A stretch of 7,352 nucleotides of DNA from an uncultured Bacteroidota bacterium (GCA_946480675.1 CAMLKS010000122.1:1-7352); one strand, 5' to 3'; numbered from the stretch's first letter, positions 1 through 6,251 are shown. Translations and numbers: made by a program. Notes: a model not told the origin generated them from the sequence alone.

Positions 1-650
1 ATCAGTATGTCATAACCCTTCACCTCGGTTTCCAGCCGGGCCACGGTAGCCATATGCCAGGTATCGGTAGCGGGGTACGATGCGGGTGCGGTATTTAATT
101 TTATAGGGTTGGTGATAACCGTAGCGTTAGGCAGGTCTTTGGCCAGCACCCTTTTTGCCACTTCTTTATTCCTGCGACTTACAAACCATAGCTCTTTTGC
201 CTGCCTCAGGAAATTGTAAAAGAAATGCCTGTCGTTAGGTGGCATGTATAAATATTCCGGCATGAAGTTGGAAAGTACTACATAAGGTACCTGCAAGGAA
301 CGCAACCAGTCGCCATGCTGGTGCAGGGCATTATCAAACGTACCGCCTTCATTAATGAATACTATATCAGGAGCAAAATCAAAGACATCTTTTTTCCATT
401 TCAGCCCTTTCAGTTTATCCGCAGCAGCTTTACTGATGTTGCCACCTATATGGGGATTGGGGCGAAAAACGACCTTGCCACCCTTATCGGCCATTTGTTT
501 CAGCTTGGGGTGTACTTGTTGCCATTCCAGCGTATTGGTCATCACCTGGTAGCCATCATCCAGCAAGCGTAGTGCCATATCGCTCCATAGCTGTTCGCTG
601 CCACCCCAGGGTACGCTTTCCAGCGTAGATAGGAAAAGTATCTTCTTCAT
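1..650 (-). CDS. Glycosyltransferase, GT4/GT-B type, N-terminal part (3' end outside window)
   Basis: I translated this frame from the reverse strand; it stays open for 216 codons from an ATG at 648-650 to the window edge. GT4 enzymes are about 370-400 aa, so roughly the C-terminal 40% is missing. The N-terminus MKKILFLSTLESVPWGGSEQ has the Rossmann first strand and the glycine-rich GGSE loop (residues 16-19) of GT-B glycosyltransferases. A second Rossmann-type strand, DIVFINEGG, lies at 95-103. Residues 204-216 (ARLETEVKGYDIL) match the GRLxxxKGxD element that opens the C-terminal nucleotide-sugar domain, where Arg and Lys contact the donor phosphates. The family transfers sugars from activated donors in cell-envelope or polysaccharide synthesis; donor and acceptor cannot be told here. 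No second sugar-related gene is visible, and the gene is divergent from scoA. The start is supported by the correct N-terminal motif and no better upstream ATG. Confidence 0.85.
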   Translation of the reverse strand, partial: MKKILFLSTLESVPWGGSEQLWSDMALRLLDDGYQVMTNTLEWQQVHPKLKQMADKGGKVVFRPNPHIGGNISKAAADKLKGLKWKKDVFDFAPDIVFINEGGTFDNALHQHGDWLRSLQVPYVVLSNFMPEYLYMPPNDRHFFYNFLRQAKELWFVSRRNKEVAKRVLAKDLPNATVITNPIKLNTAPASYPATDTWHMATVARLETEVKGYDIL

Positions 651-767
651 GCCGTCTATTAAACGAGGGTAAAAATATGTTATAAACTATTAGCTATGTA
701 TAGAATACGCATCTACTTTGCCTACCAAGCCCGTAATTGCCTATTTTAGCGCAAATTTTTACTACAG
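651..767. promoter_or_regulatory. Divergent intergenic region between the glycosyltransferase and scoA, with weak promoter candidates
   Basis: These 117 bp are AT-rich and separate two outward-facing genes, so both promoters should lie here. Toward scoA, TATTTTAG at 742-749 matches the Bacteroidota -7 box TAnnTTTG at 7 of 8 positions, with TTTG at 717-720 as a -33 element 21 bp upstream. That would start RNA near 755, shortly before the ATG at 768. A near-match, TACTTTG, lies at 714-720. Toward the glycosyltransferase, the complement of 670-677 reads TATTTTTA (7 of 8), but no TTG sits at the right distance upstream. These are weak matches found by eye. Confidence 0.35.
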
Positions 768-1463
768 ATGAACAAAGTAGTTGCAAATGCTGACGAGGCT
801 ATAAAAGATATAGAATCGGGCATGACGCTGATGCTGGGCGGCTTTGGCCTGTGCGGCATACCCGAAAACTGCATTGCTGCGCTGGTGCGCAAAGGTGTCA
901 ATAATCTTACCTGCATATCCAACAATGCCGGTGTGGATGATTTCGGCATCGGGCTGATGCTGCAACAAAAGCAGGTAAAGAAAATGATATCATCTTATGT
1001 GGGCGAGAATGCTGAGTTTGAGCGCCAGCTACTGAGTGGTGAGTTGGAGGTAGAACTGGTGCCGCAGGGCACACTGGCTACCCGCTGCATGGCTGCGGGC
1101 TATGGCATGCCGGCGGTGTACCTGCTGGCAGGCGTGGGCACCGAAGTGGCAGAAGGAAAAGAGGTGCGCAATTTCAATGGCAAAGATTATTTGCTGGAAT
1201 ATGCTTTCGATTCAGACTATGCTATTGTAAAAGCATGGAAAGGCGATACGATGGGCAACCTGGTATTTAAAGACACCGCCCGCAACTTCAACCCCATGAT
1301 GGCCATGGCAGGTAAAATAACCATAGCCGAGGTAGAAGAACTGGTAGAGCCGGGACAACTGAACCCGAATGAAATACATACACCGGGCATTTATGTGCAC
1401 CGCATCTTCAAGGGTACTAATTACGAAAAACGCATTGAGCAACGCACAGTAAGGAAAAGATAA
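768..1463 (+). CDS. scoA: Succinyl-CoA:3-ketoacid CoA-transferase subunit A
   Basis: This is the alpha subunit of a two-subunit 3-oxoacid CoA-transferase (SCOT), which moves CoA from succinyl-CoA to acetoacetate in the cytoplasm. It links ketone-body or fatty-acid-derived acetoacetate to acetyl-CoA metabolism. The CoA-transferase family I signature [10 protein letters not shown] is at residues 24-33. SCOT-typical stretches follow: LVPQGTLA (98-105), [19 protein letters not shown] (121-139) and ARNFNPMM (171-178), with IYVHRIFKG near the C-terminus. The 231-aa length is normal for ScoA (about 230-235). The start is the first ATG, ten codons before the conserved [11 protein letters not shown] stretch. 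No clear Shine-Dalgarno is present, which is usual for Bacteroidota. The catalytic Glu belongs to the B subunit, encoded 73 bp downstream. A different short-chain acyl-CoA (AtoD-like) role is possible, but the sequence reads as SCOT. Confidence 0.95.
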   Translation: MNKVVANADEAIKDIESGMTLMLGGFGLCGIPENCIAALVRKGVNNLTCISNNAGVDDFGIGLMLQQKQVKKMISSYVGENAEFERQLLSGELEVELVPQGTLATRCMAAGYGMPAVYLLAGVGTEVAEGKEVRNFNGKDYLLEYAFDSDYAIVKAWKGDTMGNLVFKDTARNFNPMMAMAGKITIAEVEELVEPGQLNPNEIHTPGIYVHRIFKGTNYEKRIEQRTVRKR

Positions 1464-1536
1464 CCCCCCCAACCCCCTGAAGGGGGCTTATAAAAAATTT
1501 TATAACCATTTAAAAGTCCCTTTAGGGATTTAGGGT
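1464..1536. repeat. Palindromic GC-hairpin repeat element between scoA and scoB
   Basis: The whole 73-bp gap between scoA and scoB is a near-symmetric element. A C-rich hairpin (CCCCCT at 1473-1478 against AGGGGG at 1481-1486) lies on the left. A perfect 8-bp inverted repeat is in the centre (TTATAAAA 1488-1495, TTTTATAA 1498-1505). A second hairpin is on the right (TCCC 1517-1520, loop TTTA, GGGA 1525-1528). The right arm, AGTCCCTTTAGGGATTTAGGG, resembles the reverse complement of the left arm. This CCCTTTAGGG/TTTAGGG style is, from memory, a common dispersed intergenic repeat in Bacteroidota genomes. No long T-tract follows the hairpins, so it is not a canonical terminator. The scoB ATG starts directly after it. 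Confidence 0.65.
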
Positions 1537-2193
1537 ATGAGCTTAACAAAAGAACAAATAGCACAACGTATAGCCAAAGAGCTGCAAGACGGCTTTTATG
1601 TAAACCTGGGCATTGGTATTCCTACGCTGGTAGCCAACTATATACCGCAGGGTGTGAACGTGGTATTGCAGAGCGAGAATGGCTTGCTGGGCATGGGGCC
1701 CTTCCCTTTTGAAGGGGAAGAAGATGCCGACCTGATAAATGCAGGCAAGCAAACCATCACTACACTGCCGGGTTCCGCTTTCTTCGATAGCGCCATGAGC
1801 TTTGGTATGATACGCGCCGGCAAGGTAGACCTGACCGTATTGGGCGCTATGGAAGTAGCCGATAATGGCGATATAGCCAACTGGAAAATACCGGGCAAAA
1901 TGGTGAAAGGTATGGGTGGTGCTATGGACCTGGTGGCTGCTGCAAAGAACATCATTGTGGCGATGCAGCATACCAACCCGAAAGGGGAAAGCAAGCTGCT
2001 GCCTGCCTGTACACTGCCGCTTACCGGTGTGAAATGCGTGAAGAAAATAGTGACTGACCTCGGTGTTTTTGATGTGACGCCCGATGGTTTCTGTTGTATA
2101 GAATATGCCCCGGGTGTAACTATTGAAGAGATAAAGGCTAAAACAGCCGGCAGATTGACAATAGCTGACGATGTAAAGGAAATAACGTTTTAA
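1537..2193 (+). CDS. scoB: Succinyl-CoA:3-ketoacid CoA-transferase subunit B
   Basis: This is the beta, catalytic subunit of the 3-oxoacid CoA-transferase paired with scoA. The SENG motif lies at residues 46-49, followed by GLLGMGPFP. In this family the motif's glutamate (here Glu47) attacks the acyl-CoA to form the enzyme glutamyl-CoA thioester. The N-terminal YVNLGIGIPTLVANYIP (21-37) and the central VDLTVLGAMEVADNGDIANWKIPGK stretch are also typical. The 218-aa length is normal for ScoB (about 215-220). The ATG follows directly on the repeat in the scoA-scoB gap. The only purine-rich match upstream is the GGG at 1533-1535, which belongs to that repeat. The stop codon overlaps the next ATG by one base (TAATG), suggesting coupled translation with the ArsC-like gene. 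Confidence 0.95.
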   Translation: MSLTKEQIAQRIAKELQDGFYVNLGIGIPTLVANYIPQGVNVVLQSENGLLGMGPFPFEGEEDADLINAGKQTITTLPGSAFFDSAMSFGMIRAGKVDLTVLGAMEVADNGDIANWKIPGKMVKGMGGAMDLVAAAKNIIVAMQHTNPKGESKLLPACTLPLTGVKCVKKIVTDLGVFDVTPDGFCCIEYAPGVTIEEIKAKTAGRLTIADDVKEITF

Positions 2194-2540
2194 TGCAGGA
2201 GATACTTGTTTATCACAATGGTGAATGCAGCAAATGCCAGGCCCTTACAGAGATACTGCAACAACAGGCAGTACCTGTAACCTATAAGTTTTACCTGCAC
2301 GAGCCATTGACAGTGGAAGAACTGCAGGCATTGCTTGCCAAACTGCAACTACCCGCCACGGCCATCATACGCACCGGCGAGCCAATCTATGCTACCTTGC
2401 TGGAAGGCAGGCAGCTTACAGAGCCGGAACTGCTGCAAACCATCGTAGACCATCCTGTTTTACTGCAGCGGCCTATAGTGGTAGCCGGCGATAAGGCAGT
2501 AATAGCCCGCCCCGCAGAAAATGTACTGAGCCTATTATAA
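2193..2540 (+). CDS. ArsC/Spx-family thioredoxin-fold protein (arsenate reductase-like)
   Basis: This 115-aa protein has the length and layout of glutaredoxin-linked ArsC. Cys12 sits in YHNGECSKC at the end of the first strand. Arg60, Arg93 (in RPIVV) and Arg106 (in ARPAENVL) correspond to Arg60, Arg94 and Arg107, which hold arsenate in the plasmid R773 enzyme. The family reduces As(V) to As(III) with glutathione and glutaredoxin. Here the usual CSKSR is CSKCQ, so Cys12 and Cys15 form a CxxC pair and the Arg after Ser is lost. That could indicate a dithiol redox role rather than glutathione-dependent arsenate reduction. No arsenic gene (arsB, acr3, arsR) is nearby. The ATG overlaps the scoB stop by one base, so it is the third gene of the sco operon. 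Family assignment is firm; arsenate as substrate is not. Confidence 0.85.
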   Translation: MQEILVYHNGECSKCQALTEILQQQAVPVTYKFYLHEPLTVEELQALLAKLQLPATAIIRTGEPIYATLLEGRQLTEPELLQTIVDHPVLLQRPIVVAGDKAVIARPAENVLSLL

Positions 2541-2567
2541 AACCCTCGCAAGAGGGTTTATTTTTTT
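2540..2567 (+). terminator. Intrinsic terminator after the sco operon
   Basis: A perfect 8-bp stem (AAACCCTC at 2540-2547, GAGGGTTT at 2552-2559) closes a GCAA tetraloop of the stable GNRA type. One A follows, then seven T at 2561-2567. It begins within the stop codon of the ArsC-like gene, so it plainly ends the scoA-scoB-arsC-like transcript. The next ATG is only 11 bases after the T-tract. Confidence 0.9.
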
Positions 2568-2578
2568 ATTTTCACCAT

Positions 2579-3691
2579 ATGAAACAATGGTTGCACAGCC
2601 TTATTGTTATAGCCGCATTGCTGTATGGCGATGGTGCTTTTGCCCAGCAAAAGTCTGAAGAGGCGCTGGTAAACAAAATACTCTTTACACTTGCCCGGCA
2701 AGACGATTCCGCTTATGCCGCATTGTTTCCTAAATACGAAAACCTGGTAAAGCTGGCCAATAGCTATACCAGCGACGATGTTATCAGTACAAACCGCATC
2801 AATCAGCTACGCAGCAACCTGCAGGCCATGCAGCAGTTCGACCCGGCTTTCAATCCCGATATCATTGCTGATTTCAAAGCGGTAAATAAAAAAGGCATCG
2901 ATTCAGGGCTGCACTGGCGCGATATGCTACTGGCCCGCTACGAGCTGGAAAAAGCCTACCTGCCCAAAGAACTGATAGGTTTTGAACGGGTAGTACCGTA
3001 CCGCCTGCGTGGCTATATTTTTGTGCAAGACCTGCTTACACGCCGCACGTATTGTGTAACGGTAAAAGACATACACGGATATAACAATGCATGGTATGGC
3101 GGCAGAGTGGTGAATGTGCTGGAAGCCGAAACGGTAGATGAATACCAGCAAAAGCTAGCTGCCGAAATAAAGGTAGAGCGTGCAAAGCTCACGGCAATGC
3201 TATACCCGGATGATACGGCGGGTGCCGCCTCCGACAGCGCTGCGTTGCTGGCCGCAGCAGTAGCCAAACAAAAAAAAGCAGCTGTAGATGACGACGAGGA
3301 AGAAAAGAAACTGGTGGTAACAGAGGTGGTGGAACGCAAACTGTATACCGGCAAGTTTGATAACGAGCTGAAGGTAGAACTATATGTACGCGGCCTGCGT
3401 GGCAGTTGTGCAGAACCTGTGTGTGCATGGCAGGCCATCTATAGGTTTCAGGATAGCGATGAATACATAAAGCTGGATGTAACCCGCTCGCCCGATGGTA
3501 AATTCATTTTTACCGAAGAAGATATAGGTGTAATGGAAGTAGCTATAAAAGCCGGAAAAGTAACCGGCGAGTGGACCTCCTTCAAAGATAAAACGGAATA
3601 TATCGTAGACCTCACCGAAAAGCAGGAAGTAAAAGGGCGCAAGCTGCTGGAGCTGGATACCTGGATAGAAAGCAGCGATACGGATGATTAA
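2579..3691 (+). CDS. Exported protein of unknown function with an acidic Ala/Lys linker
   Basis: I do not recognise this 370-aa protein. Residues 1-22 are a clear Sec signal peptide: KQW, a hydrophobic core LIVIAALLYG, and an AFA cleavage site before Gln23. There is no lipobox Cys, so it should be soluble in the periplasm or secreted. Residues 25-205 form a mixed helix/strand region with YRLRGYIFVQDLLTRRTYCVTVKDIHGYNN (141-170), probably paired strands. A low-complexity stretch follows at about 211-245 (Ala-rich, then DDDEEEKK). The C-terminal part (246-370) looks mostly beta: ELKVELYVRGLRGSCAEPVCAW, then YIKLDVTRSPDGKFIF. Three Cys remain (159, 277, 282); the last two are close enough to form a disulfide. 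The start is fixed by the signal peptide. It lies directly after a terminator and before a 99-bp intergenic region, so it may be a single-gene unit. Confidence 0.8.
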   Translation: MKQWLHSLIVIAALLYGDGAFAQQKSEEALVNKILFTLARQDDSAYAALFPKYENLVKLANSYTSDDVISTNRINQLRSNLQAMQQFDPAFNPDIIADFKAVNKKGIDSGLHWRDMLLARYELEKAYLPKELIGFERVVPYRLRGYIFVQDLLTRRTYCVTVKDIHGYNNAWYGGRVVNVLEAETVDEYQQKLAAEIKVERAKLTAMLYPDDTAGAASDSAALLAAAVAKQKKAAVDDDEEEKKLVVTEVVERKLYTGKFDNELKVELYVRGLRGSCAEPVCAWQAIYRFQDSDEYIKLDVTRSPDGKFIFTEEDIGVMEVAIKAGKVTGEWTSFKDKTEYIVDLTEKQEVKGRKLLELDTWIESSDTDD

Positions 3692-3714
3692 GTAATCTTC
3701 AATCAACCAATGCT

Positions 3715-3756
3715 ATACATGTATTGGCAAAACCGTAACTTTTTGAATACATGTAT
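3715..3756. promoter_or_regulatory. Two identical 10-bp palindromes, ATACATGTAT, 32 bp apart: candidate operator pair
   Basis: The perfect palindrome ATACATGTAT occurs at 3715-3724 and again at 3747-3756, upstream of the AAA+ ATPase gene. The centres are 32 bp apart, about three helical turns, so two bound dimers would lie on the same face of the DNA. The second copy lies between the TTG at 3743-3745 and the -7-like box at 3761-3768, where a repressor would block the polymerase. The first copy also sits inside a possible 7-bp stem (CCAATGC 3707-3713 with GTATTGG 3721-3727, one G-T pair), but no T-tract follows, so a terminator is unlikely. The binding protein is unknown. Confidence 0.5.
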
Positions 3757-3768
3757 CCTGTACCTTTA
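3741..3768 (+). promoter_or_regulatory. Possible promoter of the AAA+ ATPase gene
   Basis: TACCTTTA at 3761-3768 matches the Bacteroidota -7 consensus TAnnTTTG at 7 of 8 positions and lies 22 bp before the ATG at 3791. A TTG at 3743-3745 is the only nearby -33 candidate, but its 15-bp spacer is shorter than the usual 19-21. RNA would start at about 3773-3776. The palindrome at 3747-3756 fills the spacer. Confidence 0.4.
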
Positions 3769-3790
3769 TCCCCTCGAAGGATAAGTTTAC

Positions 3791-5318
3791 ATGCAACATC
3801 CCAACATTAAAACATTAGGCGAACTGAAGGCAGCGGGCTATGTGCCCAAAACGGTAAAAGAAGAGATACGCGCCAATCTTATAAAGGCCATTCAAAAAAA
3901 AACAATCCCCTTTCAACGGTATACTGGGTTACGAAGACTCAGTTATTCCGGATGTGGAAAGGGCACTGTTGTCGCGTCACAACATATTATTCCTGGGCCT
4001 GCGCGGTCAGGCTAAAACCCGCATGGCGCGCGAAATGGTAAACCTGCTGGATGAATGGATACCCGTAGTAGCCGGCAGCGAAATAAACGACAGCCCTTTT
4101 GCACCCATATCGCTGTATGCGCGCGATATGATAGAAAAAGATGGCGATGAAACACCTATCACCTGGCTGCACCGCAGCGAGCGCTATGGCGAAAAACTGG
4201 CCACGCCCGATGTATCGGTAGCCGACCTGGTAGGCGATGTAGACCCTATCAAAGCAGCCAACCTGCGCCTCAGCTTTGCCGATGAGCGCGTGATACACTA
4301 CGGCATCATACCACGTTCGCACAGGGGGATATTCGTGATAAATGAACTGCCCGATTTGCAGGCGCGTATACAGGTATCGCTCTTCAACATACTGCAGGAG
4401 GGTGATATACAGATACGCGGCTTCAAGCTGCGCCTGCCGCTGGATATATTGTTTGTATTCACCGCCAATCCCGAAGACTATACCAACAGGGGCAGCATCG
4501 TAACCCCACTGAAAGACCGTATAGAAAGCCAGATAATAACCCACTACCCGCGCACGATAGAAATATCGAAAGCCATCACTGAACAGGAGGCCGATGTATT
4601 GCCGGAACAATTGCAGAAGGTAGAAGTACCCGATATGGCCCGGCTGCTGATAGAGCAACTGGCTATGGAAGCGCGTAAAAGCGAATACGTAGACCAGAAG
4701 AGTGGTGTATCGGCCAGGCTTACTATCTCTGCTTTCGAAAACCTGGTGAGCACGGCAGAGCGCCGTGCCCTGCGCGATGGTTATGAAAAAACCATGGTGC
4801 GCATTGCCGATTTCATTGGTGTGATACCCGCCATCACCGGCAAGATAGAACTGGTATATGAAGGCGAACAGGAAGGTGCTATGAATGTAGCCTACCGATT
4901 GCTGGGCCAGTCCATCAGGGCTATGTTCACGCAATACTTCCCCGATCCGCAATCGTTTAAAAAAGGCCGCACGCCGGAAAGTGCACGTGCCAAATCCAAC
5001 CCCTATCAAACTATTATAGACTGGTTCGGACATGGCAATGACGTAGCACTGCTGCAGGATGAAACAGATGAAGCCTATCGAAACAAACTGTATCGTGTAG
5101 ATGGGCTGTATGGTGCCGTAAAGCAGTTTTACCCGAAGGCAGATGATGCCCAAAGCACCCTGCTGATGGAGTTTTTATTGCACGGCCTGGCAGAATTCTC
5201 GCTCATCAGCAAGAAGGGTATAGAAGCCGGTGGTTATGCCTTTGGCGATATATTGAACAGTATGCTGAACATCAACTTTGGTGCAGAGCACGAGGAGGAT
5301 GATGAAGAGGATTTTTAA
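3791..5318 (+). CDS. MoxR/ChlI-family AAA+ ATPase, frameshifted near the 5' end
   Basis: The gene encodes a AAA+ ATPase of the MoxR/magnesium-chelatase-I type, known widely in Bacteroidota at about 500-510 aa. Such ATPases remodel or mature partner proteins; the partner here is unknown. Translation from the ATG at 3791 gives the expected start (MQHPNIKTLGELKAAGY) but loses frame at or just after the A run at 3894-3902 and stops at 4015. The downstream frame is open from 3885 to 5318. Removing one base, for instance one A, restores 508 continuous residues: NLIKAIQKKQSPFNGILGYEDSVIPDVERALL. In that numbering, Walker A GLRGQAKT is at 69-76, Walker B IFVINEL at 180-186 (Asn-Glu instead of Asp-Glu), the sensor-1 Asn at 226 and the LKDR arginine finger at about 243. 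The C-terminus is very acidic. The GTG at 3954 is an internal Val codon, not a real start. The DNA may hold a true mutation, a sequencing error or a slippage site. Confidence 0.85.
3894..3902 (+). other. A9 homopolymer at the frameshift point
   Basis: Nine consecutive A follow CAA-reading codon 35 of the AAA+ ATPase gene. Upstream, the protein matches the family in the frame of the ATG at 3791; downstream, it matches in the +1 frame. Eight A would make the gene continuous. A CCCC run at 3907-3910 is the only other nearby place where a single-base indel would give a similarly sensible join. Runs of nine or more A are known sites of RNA-polymerase slippage and of replication and sequencing indels. 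Confidence 0.75.
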
Positions 5319-5348
5319 AAGAGTGTATATTGGAGAAAATAACCTTCT

Positions 5349-5855
5349 GTGTCCACGAGAACTTTTTTCCAACTACTGTTCAAATTATTTGCACTGATAT
5401 TGATTGTAAGTTCTGTCAATGCTTTGGCCGTATCAATACAATCAATATTTTACTTTTTCAGCAATTATGATATCCTATTGTTAGGGATAGGATTGGCAAC
5501 GCTTATCTTTTTTATAGCGCTCATTTATGTTTTATTATATAAAGGCGACTTTATCATTGATAAACTTAAACTGACCTCTAACATTGATGAGCATTTATCT
5601 TTTAATATTCACCGAAAAGATGTTCTTAGTATCGCTATTCTTTTAATAGGAGGATATACGCTGATAGATGAGCTCCCTGCATTTTTCAGTAATCTGTATA
5701 GCTATTATTGGGAGGCGCGGCTCGAATATGGCTTTGGGCCTAAACAAAGCGGACATCAATTTGCTTATTCAAGTGCCAGAATCATTATTGCATTGCTGCT
5801 GCTTGGCAATAAAAAAGCTATCGTGAATTTTATAGAACTGAAGCGAAGAAAATAA
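5349..5855 (+). CDS. Small four-helix membrane protein of unknown function
   Basis: This 168-aa protein has four likely transmembrane helices at about 8-33, 42-64, 91-115 and 138-161, and a basic KRRK end. The loop between helices 2 and 3 (KGDFIIDKLKLTSNIDEHLSFNIHRKDV, 65-92) is polar and ends in an IHRKD stretch. I recall similar four-helix proteins from Bacteroidota but know no function, and I give none. The start is GTG at 5349, two codons after an in-frame TAA at 5340-5342, so nothing further upstream is possible. GGAG at 5332-5335 lies a little far upstream for a ribosome site. Base composition differs sharply from its neighbours: about 34% GC by hand count over 5341-5855, against about 50% in sampled lines of the flanking genes. 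It lies 30 bp after the ATPase gene and 1 bp before the ArfB-like gene. Confidence 0.8.
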   Translation: MSTRTFFQLLFKLFALILIVSSVNALAVSIQSIFYFFSNYDILLLGIGLATLIFFIALIYVLLYKGDFIIDKLKLTSNIDEHLSFNIHRKDVLSIAILLIGGYTLIDELPAFFSNLYSYYWEARLEYGFGPKQSGHQFAYSSARIIIALLLLGNKKAIVNFIELKRRK

Positions 5856-5856
5856 C

Positions 5857-6249
5857 ATGCACAACTTCACCACAGAAATATTTTATCGCACTGCCCGCAG
5901 CGGTGGCAAGGGTGGCCAGAATGTAAATAAGGTGGAAACCATGGTAGAAGCATGGTGGCATATTCAAAACTCGCATGCCTTCACGCCTGAAGAAAAAGAA
6001 CTGATACAAACCAAGCTTGCCAACCGCATCAATAAAGATGGCTACCTGATAGTAAAAAGCAGCGAAACCCGTTCGCAACTGGAGAATAAACACATAGCCC
6101 TGCAAAAGATGCAGGAACTGGTAGCAGAAAGCCTTATAGTGCCTAAAAAGCGCAAGCCTACAAAACCCGGCAAGGCTGCAAAAGAAAGGCGCCTGGAATC
6201 CAAGCGCCGTGAATCTTTTAAAAAGCAGATGCGTCGTAGCGACTGGTAA
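5857..6249 (+). CDS. arfB: ArfB-like peptidyl-tRNA hydrolase (ribosome rescue)
   Basis: This is a class-I release-factor-like protein lacking codon-recognition domains. The catalytic GGQ is at residues 19-21 within SGGKGGQNVNKVET, the family signature. The GGQ loop enters the peptidyl-transferase centre and hydrolyses peptidyl-tRNA on ribosomes stalled without a stop codon. The C-terminal third (about 96-130: PKKRKPTKPGKAAKERRLESKRR...) is strongly basic, like the ArfB/YaeJ tail that occupies the empty mRNA channel. At 130 aa it is about ten residues shorter than E. coli ArfB (140), mainly before the GGQ; from memory this is the normal form in Bacteroidota. The ATG follows the stop of the membrane-protein gene by one base, so translation is probably coupled. 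It is convergent with dps, with 2 bp between the stops. Confidence 0.93.
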   Translation: MHNFTTEIFYRTARSGGKGGQNVNKVETMVEAWWHIQNSHAFTPEEKELIQTKLANRINKDGYLIVKSSETRSQLENKHIALQKMQELVAESLIVPKKRKPTKPGKAAKERRLESKRRESFKKQMRRSDW

Positions 6250-6251
6250 TG

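Noticed and set aside
315..572. 85-codon plus-strand open frame at the left end
   Set aside because: It lies antisense to the glycosyltransferase N-terminal domain, whose minus-strand frame is open for 216 codons and carries GT-B motifs.
1473..1505. Terminator between scoA and scoB
   Set aside because: The CCCCCT/AGGGGG hairpin is followed by mixed A/T with only four consecutive T, and termination there would separate the two subunits of one enzyme.
1543..1971. 142-codon minus-strand open frame inside scoB
   Set aside because: Its translation is His/Tyr/Gln-rich with no motif, and it lies entirely across the conserved SENG catalytic region of scoB. It is a shadow of codon bias.
3707..3727. 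Intrinsic terminator after the exported-protein gene
   Set aside because: A 7-bp stem with one G-T pair can form, but no T-tract follows it, and the palindrome in it recurs 32 bp downstream, which fits a protein site better.
3987..5153. Long open frame (388 codons) on the minus strand inside the AAA+ ATPase gene
   Set aside because: It is exactly in codon register with the real gene, so its stops correspond to sense TTA, CTA and TCA codons, which that gene avoids. Its translation is Tyr-rich and has no family features, while the plus strand has full AAA+ motifs.
3954..5318. AAA+ ATPase beginning at the GTG codon at 3954
   Set aside because: That GTG is the Val of the conserved stretch IPDVERALL. 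Family sequence continues upstream in this frame to the A run and then in the frame of the ATG at 3791, so 3954 is not a start.
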